NCBI RefSeq assembly: GCF_000188695.1
Contig: NW_004754920.1
Location: 351,551 to 371,550 of the forward strand
Reading direction: 5' to 3'
DNA length: 20,000 nt
Origin: Salpingoeca rosetta
Taxonomy: Eukaryota > Opisthokonta > Choanoflagellata > Craspedida > Salpingoecidae
Position 1 is the first letter of the stretch; the number at the start of each line of letters is the position of its first letter. Positions 1-10,131 of the stretch are shown piece after piece. The position numbers and the translations under genes are program-made. The notes below the pieces were generated by a model. It was not told where the DNA came from, ran no database searches, and worked only from the letters and a program-made list of their open reading frames with translations.

Positions 1-774
1 GTCAGTGCGTTGTTGTACAAGAAGCCACGACACCCTTCAAGGCGAATACAGCAGCCACACACAAGGAAGGGGACTGCGAAGCAGTCGCAAACAGCACTCA
101 AGTCCACACCATCCTCATCAAACCTCGACGAGATGCTGGCTCGGGAGCGGCGGGAGCTGGAGGAAGCACGCCAGCGCCTGGACAAGGAACGACAGTTGTT
201 TGAACAGGGCAGACAAAGGGGAAGCACATGCCTCCTCCCCTCAGCCACTCGGGAACAGGCAGCGGCACCGGTCGCAAGGACAAGCGAAAAGCGCAGCGAC
301 CACCATCTTGCGAGCGGAGAGCGCAGCGACAACCATTTCTCTCGCCAATCCAGCCAACCTGTGTCACCGAAACCGGCACCCCACAACACAAGGCCACTCA
401 CAGTCACGCATGATCATGACATGAGCGAAGAGCACGAGAAGCCGGCAGCTTCCGTTGGGAAGAGTGAACAGCTTACGAGCAAAGCTGTGAAACAGAGCAA
501 AGCTCAGCTACTGCAAAGCGAGCTGCAAAGGAAGGATGAGGAAGTTACGCCCGCGAGCAGCAAGGAGACGAACCATGGGGGCGACGCAGATGCAGATGCA
601 GATGCACCCACACCAGAAACAACCCCAGAAAACCCTCCAAGCCCTGCTATTGTCACGACGAAACTGGAACACAAGCAACAGCAACAGCAACTCGAGCGGC
701 AGCGAGAGCAGCGAGGCGAGAAGCAAGAACAAGAAGAACACCAGGAACGGCAGCGGCCCCCAGAACTGCAACAA

Positions 775-805
<31 letters not shown>

Positions 806-3800
806 AGCCACAACAACAGCAGCCACAACAACAGCCACAGCAGCAGCAGCAGCATGATTCGTTGTCGACACCTCGTCCACCACCGGTGCCACCACCAGCA
901 ATGGCGAAGAAGCCGACGCCACCGACGGCTGCTCACCGCAAAGAGTCACCAGCAGCGCAATCCATCCGCACAAAGCGGTTGCGGTATTTCCGCGCACGTG
1001 CAAGCGGCAACGTTGCACCTGACACGACTTCTCTTCCATCTCACCCTCCAACAGCACCAGCACCAACATCACGTGGCACGCGACACTTCGAAACAGCACC
1101 AACCCCGCCGCTGTCATCATCGTCTTTGTCGTCGTCTTCGTTGCTGACACGACAACATCAGCGCCTTGCACCTCCACCGCAGCAGCGTGAGACGACGGAC
1201 ACGCGCTTGCAGCAGACTGCTGCTGGCCCATCAGGCTCTGAGGAAGGCGTAAGGGAAGGTGGTGGTATGTACGCTGGCGGCAGTGATAAGGAAGAGAGCA
1301 CAGATCAAGCGGAGACACCGCGTGAGGGAAGTGCTGGCGATGGAATGCAACGAGAACACGTGCATGAATCAGCCAAAGGGGAGGTGGAAAACGAAGACCA
1401 TGATCACAACAGCGAGATGGAAGGTGACACGCAGACCAAGCACGAGGGGGACGGTGCAGTTCAACAAGACACATCGGCTCAAACCGCACAAGGCGGCGCG
1501 ACTGAAGAAGGCAGGCAACAGCACAAACAACAACCTGACGCTGACCATGATGATGAAGTGAATGCTACTGCGGCGGAGACAGTACGTGCCAATGCGTCAG
1601 CACCCATGTCTACGTTTCCGTCGAAGCGTGACGGTAAGAGCAGCAGTCCCCACAGAGACGAGAAACGCGGGGGAGACGAAGACGAAGACGGCGACAGCTG
1701 GCCGCGTTCGTTTCCGCACACAACGCCATCGCCAGCGGCACCGCCACAGCCACACGTGCCATCGTCGCTGCTGTCGCCGTGTGCTTCCGTTGAGCTCTCG
1801 TCCTCCAAGGAACAACAACAAGAACAGCATCAACAACAACAACAACAACAACAACATTGGCGCGCATCCGTCAATGTGAATGACCTGTTGTCTGGCGTGT
1901 GGTCTGATGAGGACGCTGACGAAGATGATGATAGCGCCAATCGTGTGCGGGGAGTGGGCCACGGCAGCAGGTCTGACGAGGAACAGGACGACGAGGACGA
2001 GGACGAGGATGGCGATGAAGATTCAGATCACGCAGATGAAGATGATGATAATCATGATGGTGACGGTTTGCACGAGCACGACCCACTTGCGTCCACTGGC
2101 GAGCTGCTGTTTGGTGGCGATGGTGACCCAACATTCGATGATGACTCGTGGCTCGCATCCCCGGCACAAGCGCGGTTTGGGCTGTCGCCTGCACGCGTGC
2201 GCTTCAAACGCAGTCAGGACGAGCAGGCAGAGCGCCACGACGAGAGGCGTAGCTTGGACACCGATGCTGATCGTGGCGACACGCATGACAGGAGTGATGA
2301 CGATCTTGATGATGACGACGGCAGCCATGGTGGACATGGTTGTGAGCAGAGGAGTGATGCGAGCGATAGTGGCAATGAGCAGACTGTTGCTGAATCTCGC
2401 CACCACCACCACCACTGCCGCCGGCCCACGGCTTCAAAGGCACGCCCGGTCACGGCAACAACAGCCTCTGCTGTTCCCACGCGCCCAAACCCTGTCAGGA
2501 CATTCAAAGCCCAGCAGCGGCGGGTGAGCGGTGGTGCACTGAGCAGAGCAGACATGAGTCTTCAGCGTGTGCTAGCAGATGCGCAGGCAACACTGGCCAC
2601 GACAGCAGCAGCAACGTCACAGCACACCCGCGCTTTGCGTGAGCTTCGTATGTCGACGAAAGCCAAGGGTGCATCAACAGCTGCCATGTCACAGGCGCTT
2701 GCAGCTGTCAAAGGAAGAGGCAGCGGCAGCCCACTAAATGAGCCTGATGCTGGCGATGCTGGTGATGGTGATGGTGATGGTGATGGTGATGGTGATGGTG
2801 AGCAGATGGATGCTTCGTCCGTCGCGTCATCGCGGTGGAGGAGTGGCAGTGCGAGCGTGACCACGGCTGCACAGCGCGCGCGGCAGAGGGAAGCGGCACT
2901 TGCGGCACAAAAGTCCACAGCACGTGGTGCAAATGTGTCACGACGTGCGTCACGACAGCAGCAGCAACAAAGGCAACAGCAAACACAGAGGGGGCGGCCC
3001 AACACCGTGGATATTGGGCTTGACGTTGTTGCTGCTGGAACAGGTGGTGCACACAACACGAAAGACCAACGTGCGCTGAAGGGGAAGGATGGACCGACAG
3101 ACCGGCAGCGGAAGCAATCATCACAGAGCAGGCAGCAAGGTGAGAAGTGAACACACATCAGTGTAGGTGCATGTTCGCTTGCTTGCTTGCATGCATGCAC
3201 ACTGCAAGGAGCACACGTACCTGCGTGGGCGAACACGTGTTGCATCATGCGTGCCGTCTGTTGGTTCTTCTCACCAACGTGCGAAGGCTCTGCACGTTTG
3301 TAGGCAATCGCGTGGATGTTGCATCAAGGGACGACGTCGGCGTGGATTCCCGGAACCACCATGTTCACCACTTCAAACGCATTGATGGCAACGCCAGCGA
3401 CAATGATGATGACGATAATGACGATGACGATAATGACAATGATGATGACAACAACTACAACCATGGCGATTACGAGAAGTTTTGCCCCGACCACCTCAAT
3501 GATGATGATGATGGTGACTGGATAATTCAGCAGCAGCAGCAACAACAACAACAACAACAACAGCAGCAGCAGCAGTGCGGCAGGCCCAAGTGTCGGCCGC
3601 AAGCGATGGGCGCAACACCGCCGCCTCTACTGCAGCACTTTCCTGAGGAGCTGTTGCTGCACATCATGTCGTTTCTGTCGGGTCCTGCCCTGCTTCAGTT
3701 TGGGCTGTCGTGCCGGCGGTTTGCCTCGCTTCTCTACGACCCCATGCTCTTCTCGTCGCTTTCGCTGCGTCGCGCAACCATTTCCGCCAACACATGTCGA

Positions 3801-3851
3801 CAACTCCTTGCACGCAGGCCACGCGATGTGGTGCGTGCGTGTGTGTGCGTG

Positions 3852-3941
<90 letters not shown>

Positions 3942-4277
3942 GGTGTGTGTGTGCGGGTGTGTCTGTGTGGTGAAGGAGAGGGGATTTTGCACTTGTTGTG
4001 AACCGTGTTTGTTGTGGTGTGTTTGTCCATGAGACCATGAGCGCATGTACGCACCGTGCTGTGCTTAGATGGTCAGTGCTTTGAGTGGGCCAATCCTACC
4101 ACTCCTTGCACCCATTTTCTCACAAATCACGCACGTACATATGTATGGACACGCTCACTTGTCACGCAGACGCTGTCGTGGTGTGAGCTTGCAGATTTGG
4201 ATGTCATTACACCACTGCTGTCATCACCACGCCTCCAGTGCTTCTCACTCGCATTCAGCATGTAAGTGGTGGACACG

Positions 4278-4309
<32 letters not shown>

Positions 4310-5620
4310 GGTGTGTGTGTGCGTGCGTGTGTGTGTGTGTGTGTGTGTGTGTCGCTGCCGCAGATACTGGCTGTCACCGGTCATCATGAGCCCGCGCTTC
4401 GGTTGTTTGCATGTGTGCCTCACATGCTGTGTTGCTGCGATTACCAGAGTGCATGCAACGCCCGCTGTTGGTGCGACCACACCAGCCGTAGCTGGACCAA
4501 GCACGACGGCCGCAGCGACCGCCACAGAGGGAGAGGTAGCAGCACAGACACCAGAGCCACGCTCGCATCAGCCGTCGTCATCATTACGCAATCCAGCACT
4601 GGTGGCCGGATCCGTTCTCCGCTTGGAGCTGCGCACTGGCGCCGCTGTTTCAGGTACTTCGTGAATGTGTGTACGTATGCGTGTGCATGTGCTTGCTTGC
4701 GTGTGTGCATGTGTGTGTGTGCGTCATGTGTGTGTGCGTGTGTGTGTATATCTGTGTGTCTGTCTGCCTGTTAGTGGGCGTGCACGCGTTTGTGTTAGAG
4801 TGTTTGTGTTAGAGTGTTGCTATGTGCACACATCCAAGTTCAGGGGCATGTGTTGCCAGGCGGTGCACTTGTGCCGCGTGACTGCAGCGCTGCATACCAC
4901 TGTGTGTTGACTGCCCCCTCGCCTGCCAAGGGTGCGCGCTACCTTTCTGCTGCTCACCTCTCATTCTGTGTGTGTGCATTGGCATGCGTTGTGCATTGTA
5001 GCTCCGGTGCTGGCGTGGTTCACTTCGTGGTCGTTTCCCATGCTGCACACTCTCGTCCTCCAGGTGTGTGATGGCACATTGTTGAGGTGACTCGCTGGCT
5101 TCATCTCTCACTCGCGCGGGTGTTTTTTCCGTACTTTTGTCGTCCTTCGCGTAGTTGTGCTCCTCCATGGAACTATTTCCCATTCTCCTCCAATGCACAC
5201 GCACACGCACGCATCCTCATTCACCCACGCCCTCTTATGTGCATGCGTGCGTGTTGCTTGAATGCTCAGCATGCGAGCATGGACAACACGGCGCCAATCA
5301 CCTCATTGCTCCGGTCGTGCTCCCGGCGTCTCCACACCCTCTGCTTCGACTTTTGCAACGTGGATGACGCGTGTATGCGCGTGGCTGCATCGCGCTTCCG
5401 TCACGCATGTGCGCTCACCGTCACCGGATCGTTAGTCCTCACAAAACGCGGCATCAAATGCGTTTCAAAACGCATGCGTGACTTGGAGAAACTGGACATT
5501 TCTGGTTGCCGACATGCGGGCGATCGCTGGATGAAAACCATCTCAACCTCCTTCCCACGTCTCAAGGTGTAGGCTGGATTGTCAATCAGTTTTTGTGTGC
5601 ATGTGTGCGCGTGTTTCCTC

Positions 5621-5651
<31 letters not shown>

Positions 5652-6430
5652 GTGTGTGTGTGTGTATACCTGCCCACTTGCGGTTTTGTTTCTCGGCTTT
5701 CTCCGTTTCTCTGCTGTTCACACCACCACTCACTTGTGTCTCGCTCTATCAACCCGCCACCAGGAATTGCGCCTGTCCAGCACGATTGTGACGGATGACG
5801 GGTTGGCGTGGTTGCCATCTGCACCGTTCCAGCTCACACTGCTGGACCTTGCTCGCTGCGCTGGCTGCTCTGAAGCAGCAATGACACACGCCATCATCAG
5901 TCAACGTGAGCACGACACGTGCGTGCCTGTGCATGTGTGTATGTGAGTGTATGTATGTATTTGTGTGTATGTGTATGTGTGTCTGTGCATGTGTGTATGT
6001 GTGTGTATGTAAGTGTGTGTGTGTGTATGTAAGTGTGTGTGTGTGTGTGTGCATGGTGGCTTGACCTTCTGGCCCTTGATGCGCCGTTGCATGCTGTCTC
6101 CATTTTGCATCAACTCATGACAATACAATTCCTCTCTCCCCCCGCCGCCAACTTCAAACACCGCTAGCGTCCCTCGAGTACGTGGAGCTGAACGGAACGG
6201 CAGCAACACCGCAGTTGATATCTGCCGTGAATGCCGCTGCCGTGCATGCAGGCATCACGCTGAGCATGCCCCACTGCTATCCTGACCCGCAGGACTCGCT
6301 CCTCCCAGTCCTGCGAAGCGTGGACCCAAACGTTGTCAGTACTGTGCGCTTGTGCAAATGCGACCTCCACCTAACGCTTCAGCCCCACGTCAACCGAGAC
6401 TCCATCATGTGTCGCGTTGTCGTGACTTGA
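1..6430 (+). CDS. F-box / leucine-rich-repeat protein with very long disordered N-terminus (5' partial)
   Basis: Proposed exons: 1-3139, 3304-3830, 4170-4261, 4364-4653, 5002-5063, 5270-5566, 5764-5905 and 6168-6430 (stop TGA at 6428). All borders are GT..AG with matching phases, and the sum is 1,603 codons plus stop. The frame is open at base 1; the first in-frame ATG is at 133. Exon 1 holds a short charged coiled-coil-like stretch (RERRELEEARQRLDKERQ), then low-complexity Gln, Ser, Asp/Glu and His tracts. Exon 2 carries poly-Asp, 16 Gln and an F-box near residues 1154-1203. Exons 3-8 give leucine-rich repeats (FPMLHTLVLQ, LEKLDISGC, LKELRLSST, SLEYVELNG). F-box proteins normally bind SKP1 and present substrates to a cullin-RING ligase, with the repeats choosing the substrate; that role is inferred from family knowledge. 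The weakest points are the exon 1 to 2 join and exon 4, a Pro/Ala/Thr-rich insertion that may hide another intron. Exon 1 could instead be a separate gene ending at TGA 3148. Confidence 0.65.
769..855 (+). repeat. CAG/CAA tract coding poly-Gln with Pro breaks
   Basis: Mixed CAG and CAA codons give a Gln-rich stretch broken by a Lys and a few Pro residues. It lies inside the disordered N-terminal exon of the F-box gene. Mixed codons make it more stable than a pure CAG run. A second tract of 16 Gln (four CAG, seven CAA, five CAG) is at 3528-3575. Confidence 0.9.
1903..2094 (+). other. Acidic Asp/Glu-rich segment
   Basis: This stretch of the F-box gene's first exon is dominated by GAC, GAT and GAG codons (for example DEEQDDEDEDEDGDEDSD). 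It is probably disordered and strongly negative. Such segments can bind basic partners, but no function can be assigned from sequence alone. Confidence 0.8.
2755..2802 (+). repeat. (GGTGAT)n hexanucleotide repeat coding alternating Asp-Gly
   Basis: About seven near-perfect GGTGAT units encode alternating Asp and Gly in the F-box gene's first exon. The repeat is in frame, so length changes would add or remove Asp-Gly pairs without breaking the gene. Confidence 0.9.
3140..3303 (+). other. Phase-1 intron joining the disordered region to the F-box exon
   Basis: The donor CAAG|GTGAGAAGT lies nine bases before the TGA that would otherwise end the first open frame. The acceptor CGTTTGTAG|GC restores exactly the frame that runs through poly-Asp, poly-Gln and the F-box. 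Both sides are phase 1 (the split codon is GGC, Gly). The flanking protein on both sides is Asp-rich and Gln-rich, which supports one gene. Confidence 0.6.
3624..3770 (+). other. F-box domain
   Basis: The peptide has the standard F-box layout: a start of FPEELLLHIMSFLSG, then LLQFGLSCRRFASLLYDP, then LFSSLSLR. The Pro-Glu-Glu-Leu, Ile-x-x-Phe-Leu and Cys-Arg-Arg-Phe positions are the usual SKP1-contact pattern. It is followed after one intron by leucine-rich repeats, as in FBXL-type receptors. Confidence 0.85.
3831..3966 (+). repeat. (GT)n microsatellite forming the 5' part of an intron
   Basis: Almost pure GT for more than 100 bases, with a few GC and GG variants. It begins at the splice donor of intron 3831-4169 of the F-box gene, so the repeat itself supplies the donor. 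A tandem GTGGTG at 3828 offers two in-frame donors that differ by one Val codon. Confidence 0.9.
5002..6300 (+). other. Leucine-rich repeat region split over four exons
   Basis: Exons 5002-5063, 5270-5566, 5764-5905 and 6168-6430 encode successive LRR strands: LHTLVLQ, LHTLCFDFCNVDDACM, LEKLDISGCRHAGDRWM, LKELRLSSTIVTDDGLAWL, LTLLDLARCAGCSEAAM and LEYVELNG. The cysteine after the Leu-x-Leu strand and the following 'D-x-G/A' helix start resemble the cysteine-containing LRR type of FBXL proteins. The 62-base exon 5 codes essentially one strand. Confidence 0.8.
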
Positions 6431-6905
6431 AGGTGACAAATGCAATGGGTGTATTGCTTCGAAATGCTTTTTTTGTTTCCATGTGTTTTACGTTTTGTTT
6501 GTTCGTGCTTGAATTGTCGTGCCCAGTTGGATGGTTGGTTGTGACACTTGACATAACAGATTGACTGGATGCGACGGTGGGCACCTTGCTCACTTGCTGG
6601 CAAGTGATGTGTTGTGCCTTGCTTGTTCGTATGTGTATTTATTGCTGTGTAGCGGCTGCGTCCAGCTGCAAAGCAAGTGCTTCATAACCCTTGCAGCTTG
6701 CTTGTGTTCATAACAGCGCAGATCGCTGCCTGCGTCTGACGAATTGAATAGACGCGATGCCCAATGCAACAGAACTGCCGAATTGGACGAAAACGCGTCA
6801 TGTCACATGCACATTCACATCACGGTAACTTCAACAAATGCATACGTTGTACATGGTGAAAAGTAACGAAACACAAAGCGCCACTGAAACAAACAAAAGG
6901 CTACA
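6431..6905. other. Intergenic region between convergent gene ends
   Basis: This gap separates the stop of the plus-strand F-box gene (6430) from the stop of the minus-strand gene (6906), so it must hold both 3' untranslated regions. I see no convincing coding frame and no AATAAA in it. A T-rich stretch follows the plus-strand stop (about 6468-6505). Confidence 0.6.
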
Positions 6906-9844
6906 TCACTGGAACGGGTTTGGAGTGATCTGTGGTGTCTTCTTCTTCTTTGCCTGCTTGTCAACGATCATCCCTTCCTCGTGCGTTGCCTGTCCCTGCT
7001 CATCCAACACGTCGGTTGCCTCTCCTTCCTCCACATCATCCGAGATTTCATCATCAGCGCTGTTGTCGCGCTCGTTCTCCTCGTCTTTCTCCTCGTCCAG
7101 CAACTCTTCTCGCTCCCTTGCATTTTTCTTCTCGTCTGGTGGGGTTGTGTCGGGTTGTTCGTCCTTCACTTCTCCATACACGTCATCGTCATCAACGCTG
7201 CCACCATCGACCTCATCGTCATCATCGTTCCCACCCATGCCCTCGTCCCCGCTGTGGCCCTGCGGTACGGTCATCGACTCCCCAGCGTGCACGGTCGACG
7301 ACACCAGCGTCGTCACCTGCGAAGTGTGTGTGTGTGTGCATGTATGTGTGCATGTATGTGTGTATGGTTATGTGTGTGCGTGTGTGGTTGTGTGTTTGTG
7401 TGTTTGAGAATGTGCACAATGACAGCAAACCACAGGATGACACGTGCATTACACACACACACACACACGCACACACGCACACACACACACACGTCTTTGA
7501 ATTGAGTGTCCAGTTCGGATTGAATTTCCAGCGGTCTGGAACACATCACACGTGCGCACAAAGGATGCAGGAGCAAGGGCGGAATTGGAAATGAAACGTG
7601 AGTGGAGACGCTTTGACCGTGATTGCACGCTTTCCGCGTATGCGCACACGCCCACATACGTGTCATGAAACACACAACAACTTAGCAACAGGTCAACATG
7701 CACACCTATGCATGCACATACAACGCATACACACACACACGCACACACGCACACACATACATGCACACACGCACACACGCACGCAAGCACCGCCACCAGT
7801 GACGCAACCAGTGACGCCACCATCAGCAGGGCATCAATCAACGCACGTGTAGTCTTGTCGCGTCCATGTTCGAACGGCCCTCAAAATGTCGTCAAAGATC
7901 TCCGCAGCGCACAGGGCAGACACCGGGTAGCCCTGGTTGTTGAGTGTCCTGATGGCAGCCAGTCCATCGTGCCGGTCAAGAAGTGCGAGGCAGTTTTCAG
8001 GCCTGTCATACGGCAGCACGCGAACATGCGCGTGTGTGTATATGCGCATGATTGTGCGTGTGTTAATGGTACGTTGCATTTATGGGGGTGGTGAGGTGTT
8101 TGATTGTCACGTGATTGGCTGCTTGGGGCATTCGTGTGTCAGCAAGTGTGCGTGCGTGTGTGTGTGTGTGTGTGTGTATGTATGTGTGTGTGTGTGTGTG
8201 CCTGCGTTTGTCTGCTCCACTCTGCTGCATGTGTGATGTGTGTGTGTGTGTGAACACGACGTGCACACGAAGGCATAGCCACGGTCGTACTTGATAATGT
8301 CCTTGCGTACGAGTGTTTCGACGACGTGAACCGTCTCCATGGTGCTGTGATGGCACACAATGTGGAGCACGTGCTCTCGGACAATGCCTATTTCAGCGCG
8401 GAAGTAGCAACAGTGTGAGGTCTTTGTTGATGACATGTCCAATGCTTCCGTTGACTGACGCAAACAACTACAGACACACGCACGCGCAAGCACGATTGAC
8501 ATCAACACAGCAAGCGTAAAATGGCACTTGCGCGCATGCACGTGGGTGCGCACCTGACACGGTGCCGGAGTCGACAACGGTGATGTCGAGTGCCTTCAGC
8601 AGTTTTTGCAACGACTCAAAGTGCTCTGGTGCATCTGCTCGTGCATTCGCACACGTTGTTTGAGGATGAAGTGTGGGGTGAGCAAAACAACAGTGCAACC
8701 ATCGTCCCCGCAGAAGAACAACGTCTTGCGCGCACGCGCACATTTGCATCTTCACAAGCACACATTCACACACATGCAAGCATAACTCTGATGTGTTCAC
8801 CAGTGTGGAAGCTGACGACGTTCCAGTGCTCTTCTGCCTGGTGTTTGATCCAGCGCAGGAGGTGTTGCAGAATCACTGCGTGTGCGTCCACAACAACATC
8901 GGCCTGGTCGTACTCAAGCAGAAAGTCCCGCACCTGTACATGTGGTTGCGTGTGATTATGTGTTTGTGTGTGTTTGTGTGTTTGTGTGTGTGGGTGTGTG
9001 TGTGTGTGTGTGTGTGTGATTTGGTGAAGGAGGGTATGGCCAGGCCTATGAGTGCCCAACGGTACCACAAACGGCCGCAGTCAACACCGAAACTATGTTG
9101 CCCCTCTGCCCCTTCACGTGTGACACGATGAACAACAAAACAACAAGCATGCACACGCAACCTACAGTGGATTTAACGCCGCCACCGGACCACACACGCT
9201 GGTGGGGATACCCAAGATAGACGCGCATTGTAGTGAATTGGCGGTCCCTAGTGGCGTGCATGTGTGTGTGCGCGCACATGCGTGCAAACAGACAGGGGTA
9301 CATGGGGCGGTTCAGTTAGCGATGGCGAGATGGTGCTGATGCACCGAAGGTTGAGTGCGGTGAGGGTTACATTGAAATCAAACGCCAGCTGCACGGGTGC
9401 TGGTTTTGTGTGAACCGCGTGCATGTGTGCATGTACGTGGACACCATGCTTGTACGTGTGTGGATGTGTATGTGTTTATGTGTGTGTGTGTGTGTGTGTG
9501 TATGTGTGGGTGTGCGCGTGTGTTTGTGTGTGTGTGTGTTTATGGTGTGCGTGTGCGTGCGTGTGTGTGCGTGTGTGTGTGTGTGTTTGTGTGTGTCTGT
9601 GCGTGTGTGTGTGTGTGTGTGTGCGTGTGTGCAGTGGTTCGTTTGTGCGTCAGTACACATGGTTGCGAGCGCAAACGTCTTACTGGAATGCGGGTTGCAG
9701 GCGGGTTTGCTGGTCAATCATTCGAAACGCCATAATCGAATCCATGACGCTCAAGTCACTGGCGCGAAGACAGAAACGTGTTACAGAGCGTGGAATGGAG
9801 GGGCACCATGCGGGTGAGCTAGTGCAGCAGTGAAATGCACTTAA

Positions 9845-9883
<39 letters not shown>

Positions 9884-10069
9884 AATGAGCATCGCACCTG
9901 CTCCAGTTGCGGAACGCAACGGCGTGCTCTGAGTTTGTCGCGTCTGCCTCAATGTGCAGAATGCGTCGACCTGACTTGGTGCGAAGAAGAGAGTTTGGTG
10001 TGATGGACCGCCCGACAAGCTGCTCCCAGGATTCAGGCTGCACATGCCGTTGCGGTGGGTCGAGGTTCC

Positions 10070-10131
<62 letters not shown>

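Noticed and set aside
653..1489. Minus-strand open frame of 278 codons under the poly-Gln exon
   Set aside because: Leu/Val/Ala-rich shadow of CAG, CAA and GAC repeats; the plus-strand frame is longer and continuous over 3 kb.
2758..2802. GGTGAT repeat as a regulatory or CRISPR-like array
   Set aside because: It is in frame within a coding exon and simply codes Asp-Gly pairs.
3171..3606. A separate F-box gene starting at ATG 3171 or ATG 3606
   Set aside because: Possible, but the donor at 3140 and acceptor at 3303 join the two frames in phase with similar Asp/Gln-rich composition, so a single gene was preferred. It is kept as an alternative.
3627..4054. Several minus-strand frames with long His-Thr repeats, and plus-strand Cys-Val repeats
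   Set aside because: These are translations of (GT)n/(CA)n microsatellites inside introns. The same artefact recurs near 4300, 5620, 7350, 8170, 9500, 10100, 12180, 13950, 14600 and 19700.
9018..9092. Alternative frame of exon 8 in the minus-strand gene (FGVDCGRLWYRWALIG)
   Set aside because: Protein-like, but it has no donor that returns to phase 0 for the well-supported exon at 8933. The frame ending GTG-TTG-ACT-GCG-GCC|GTTTGT does.
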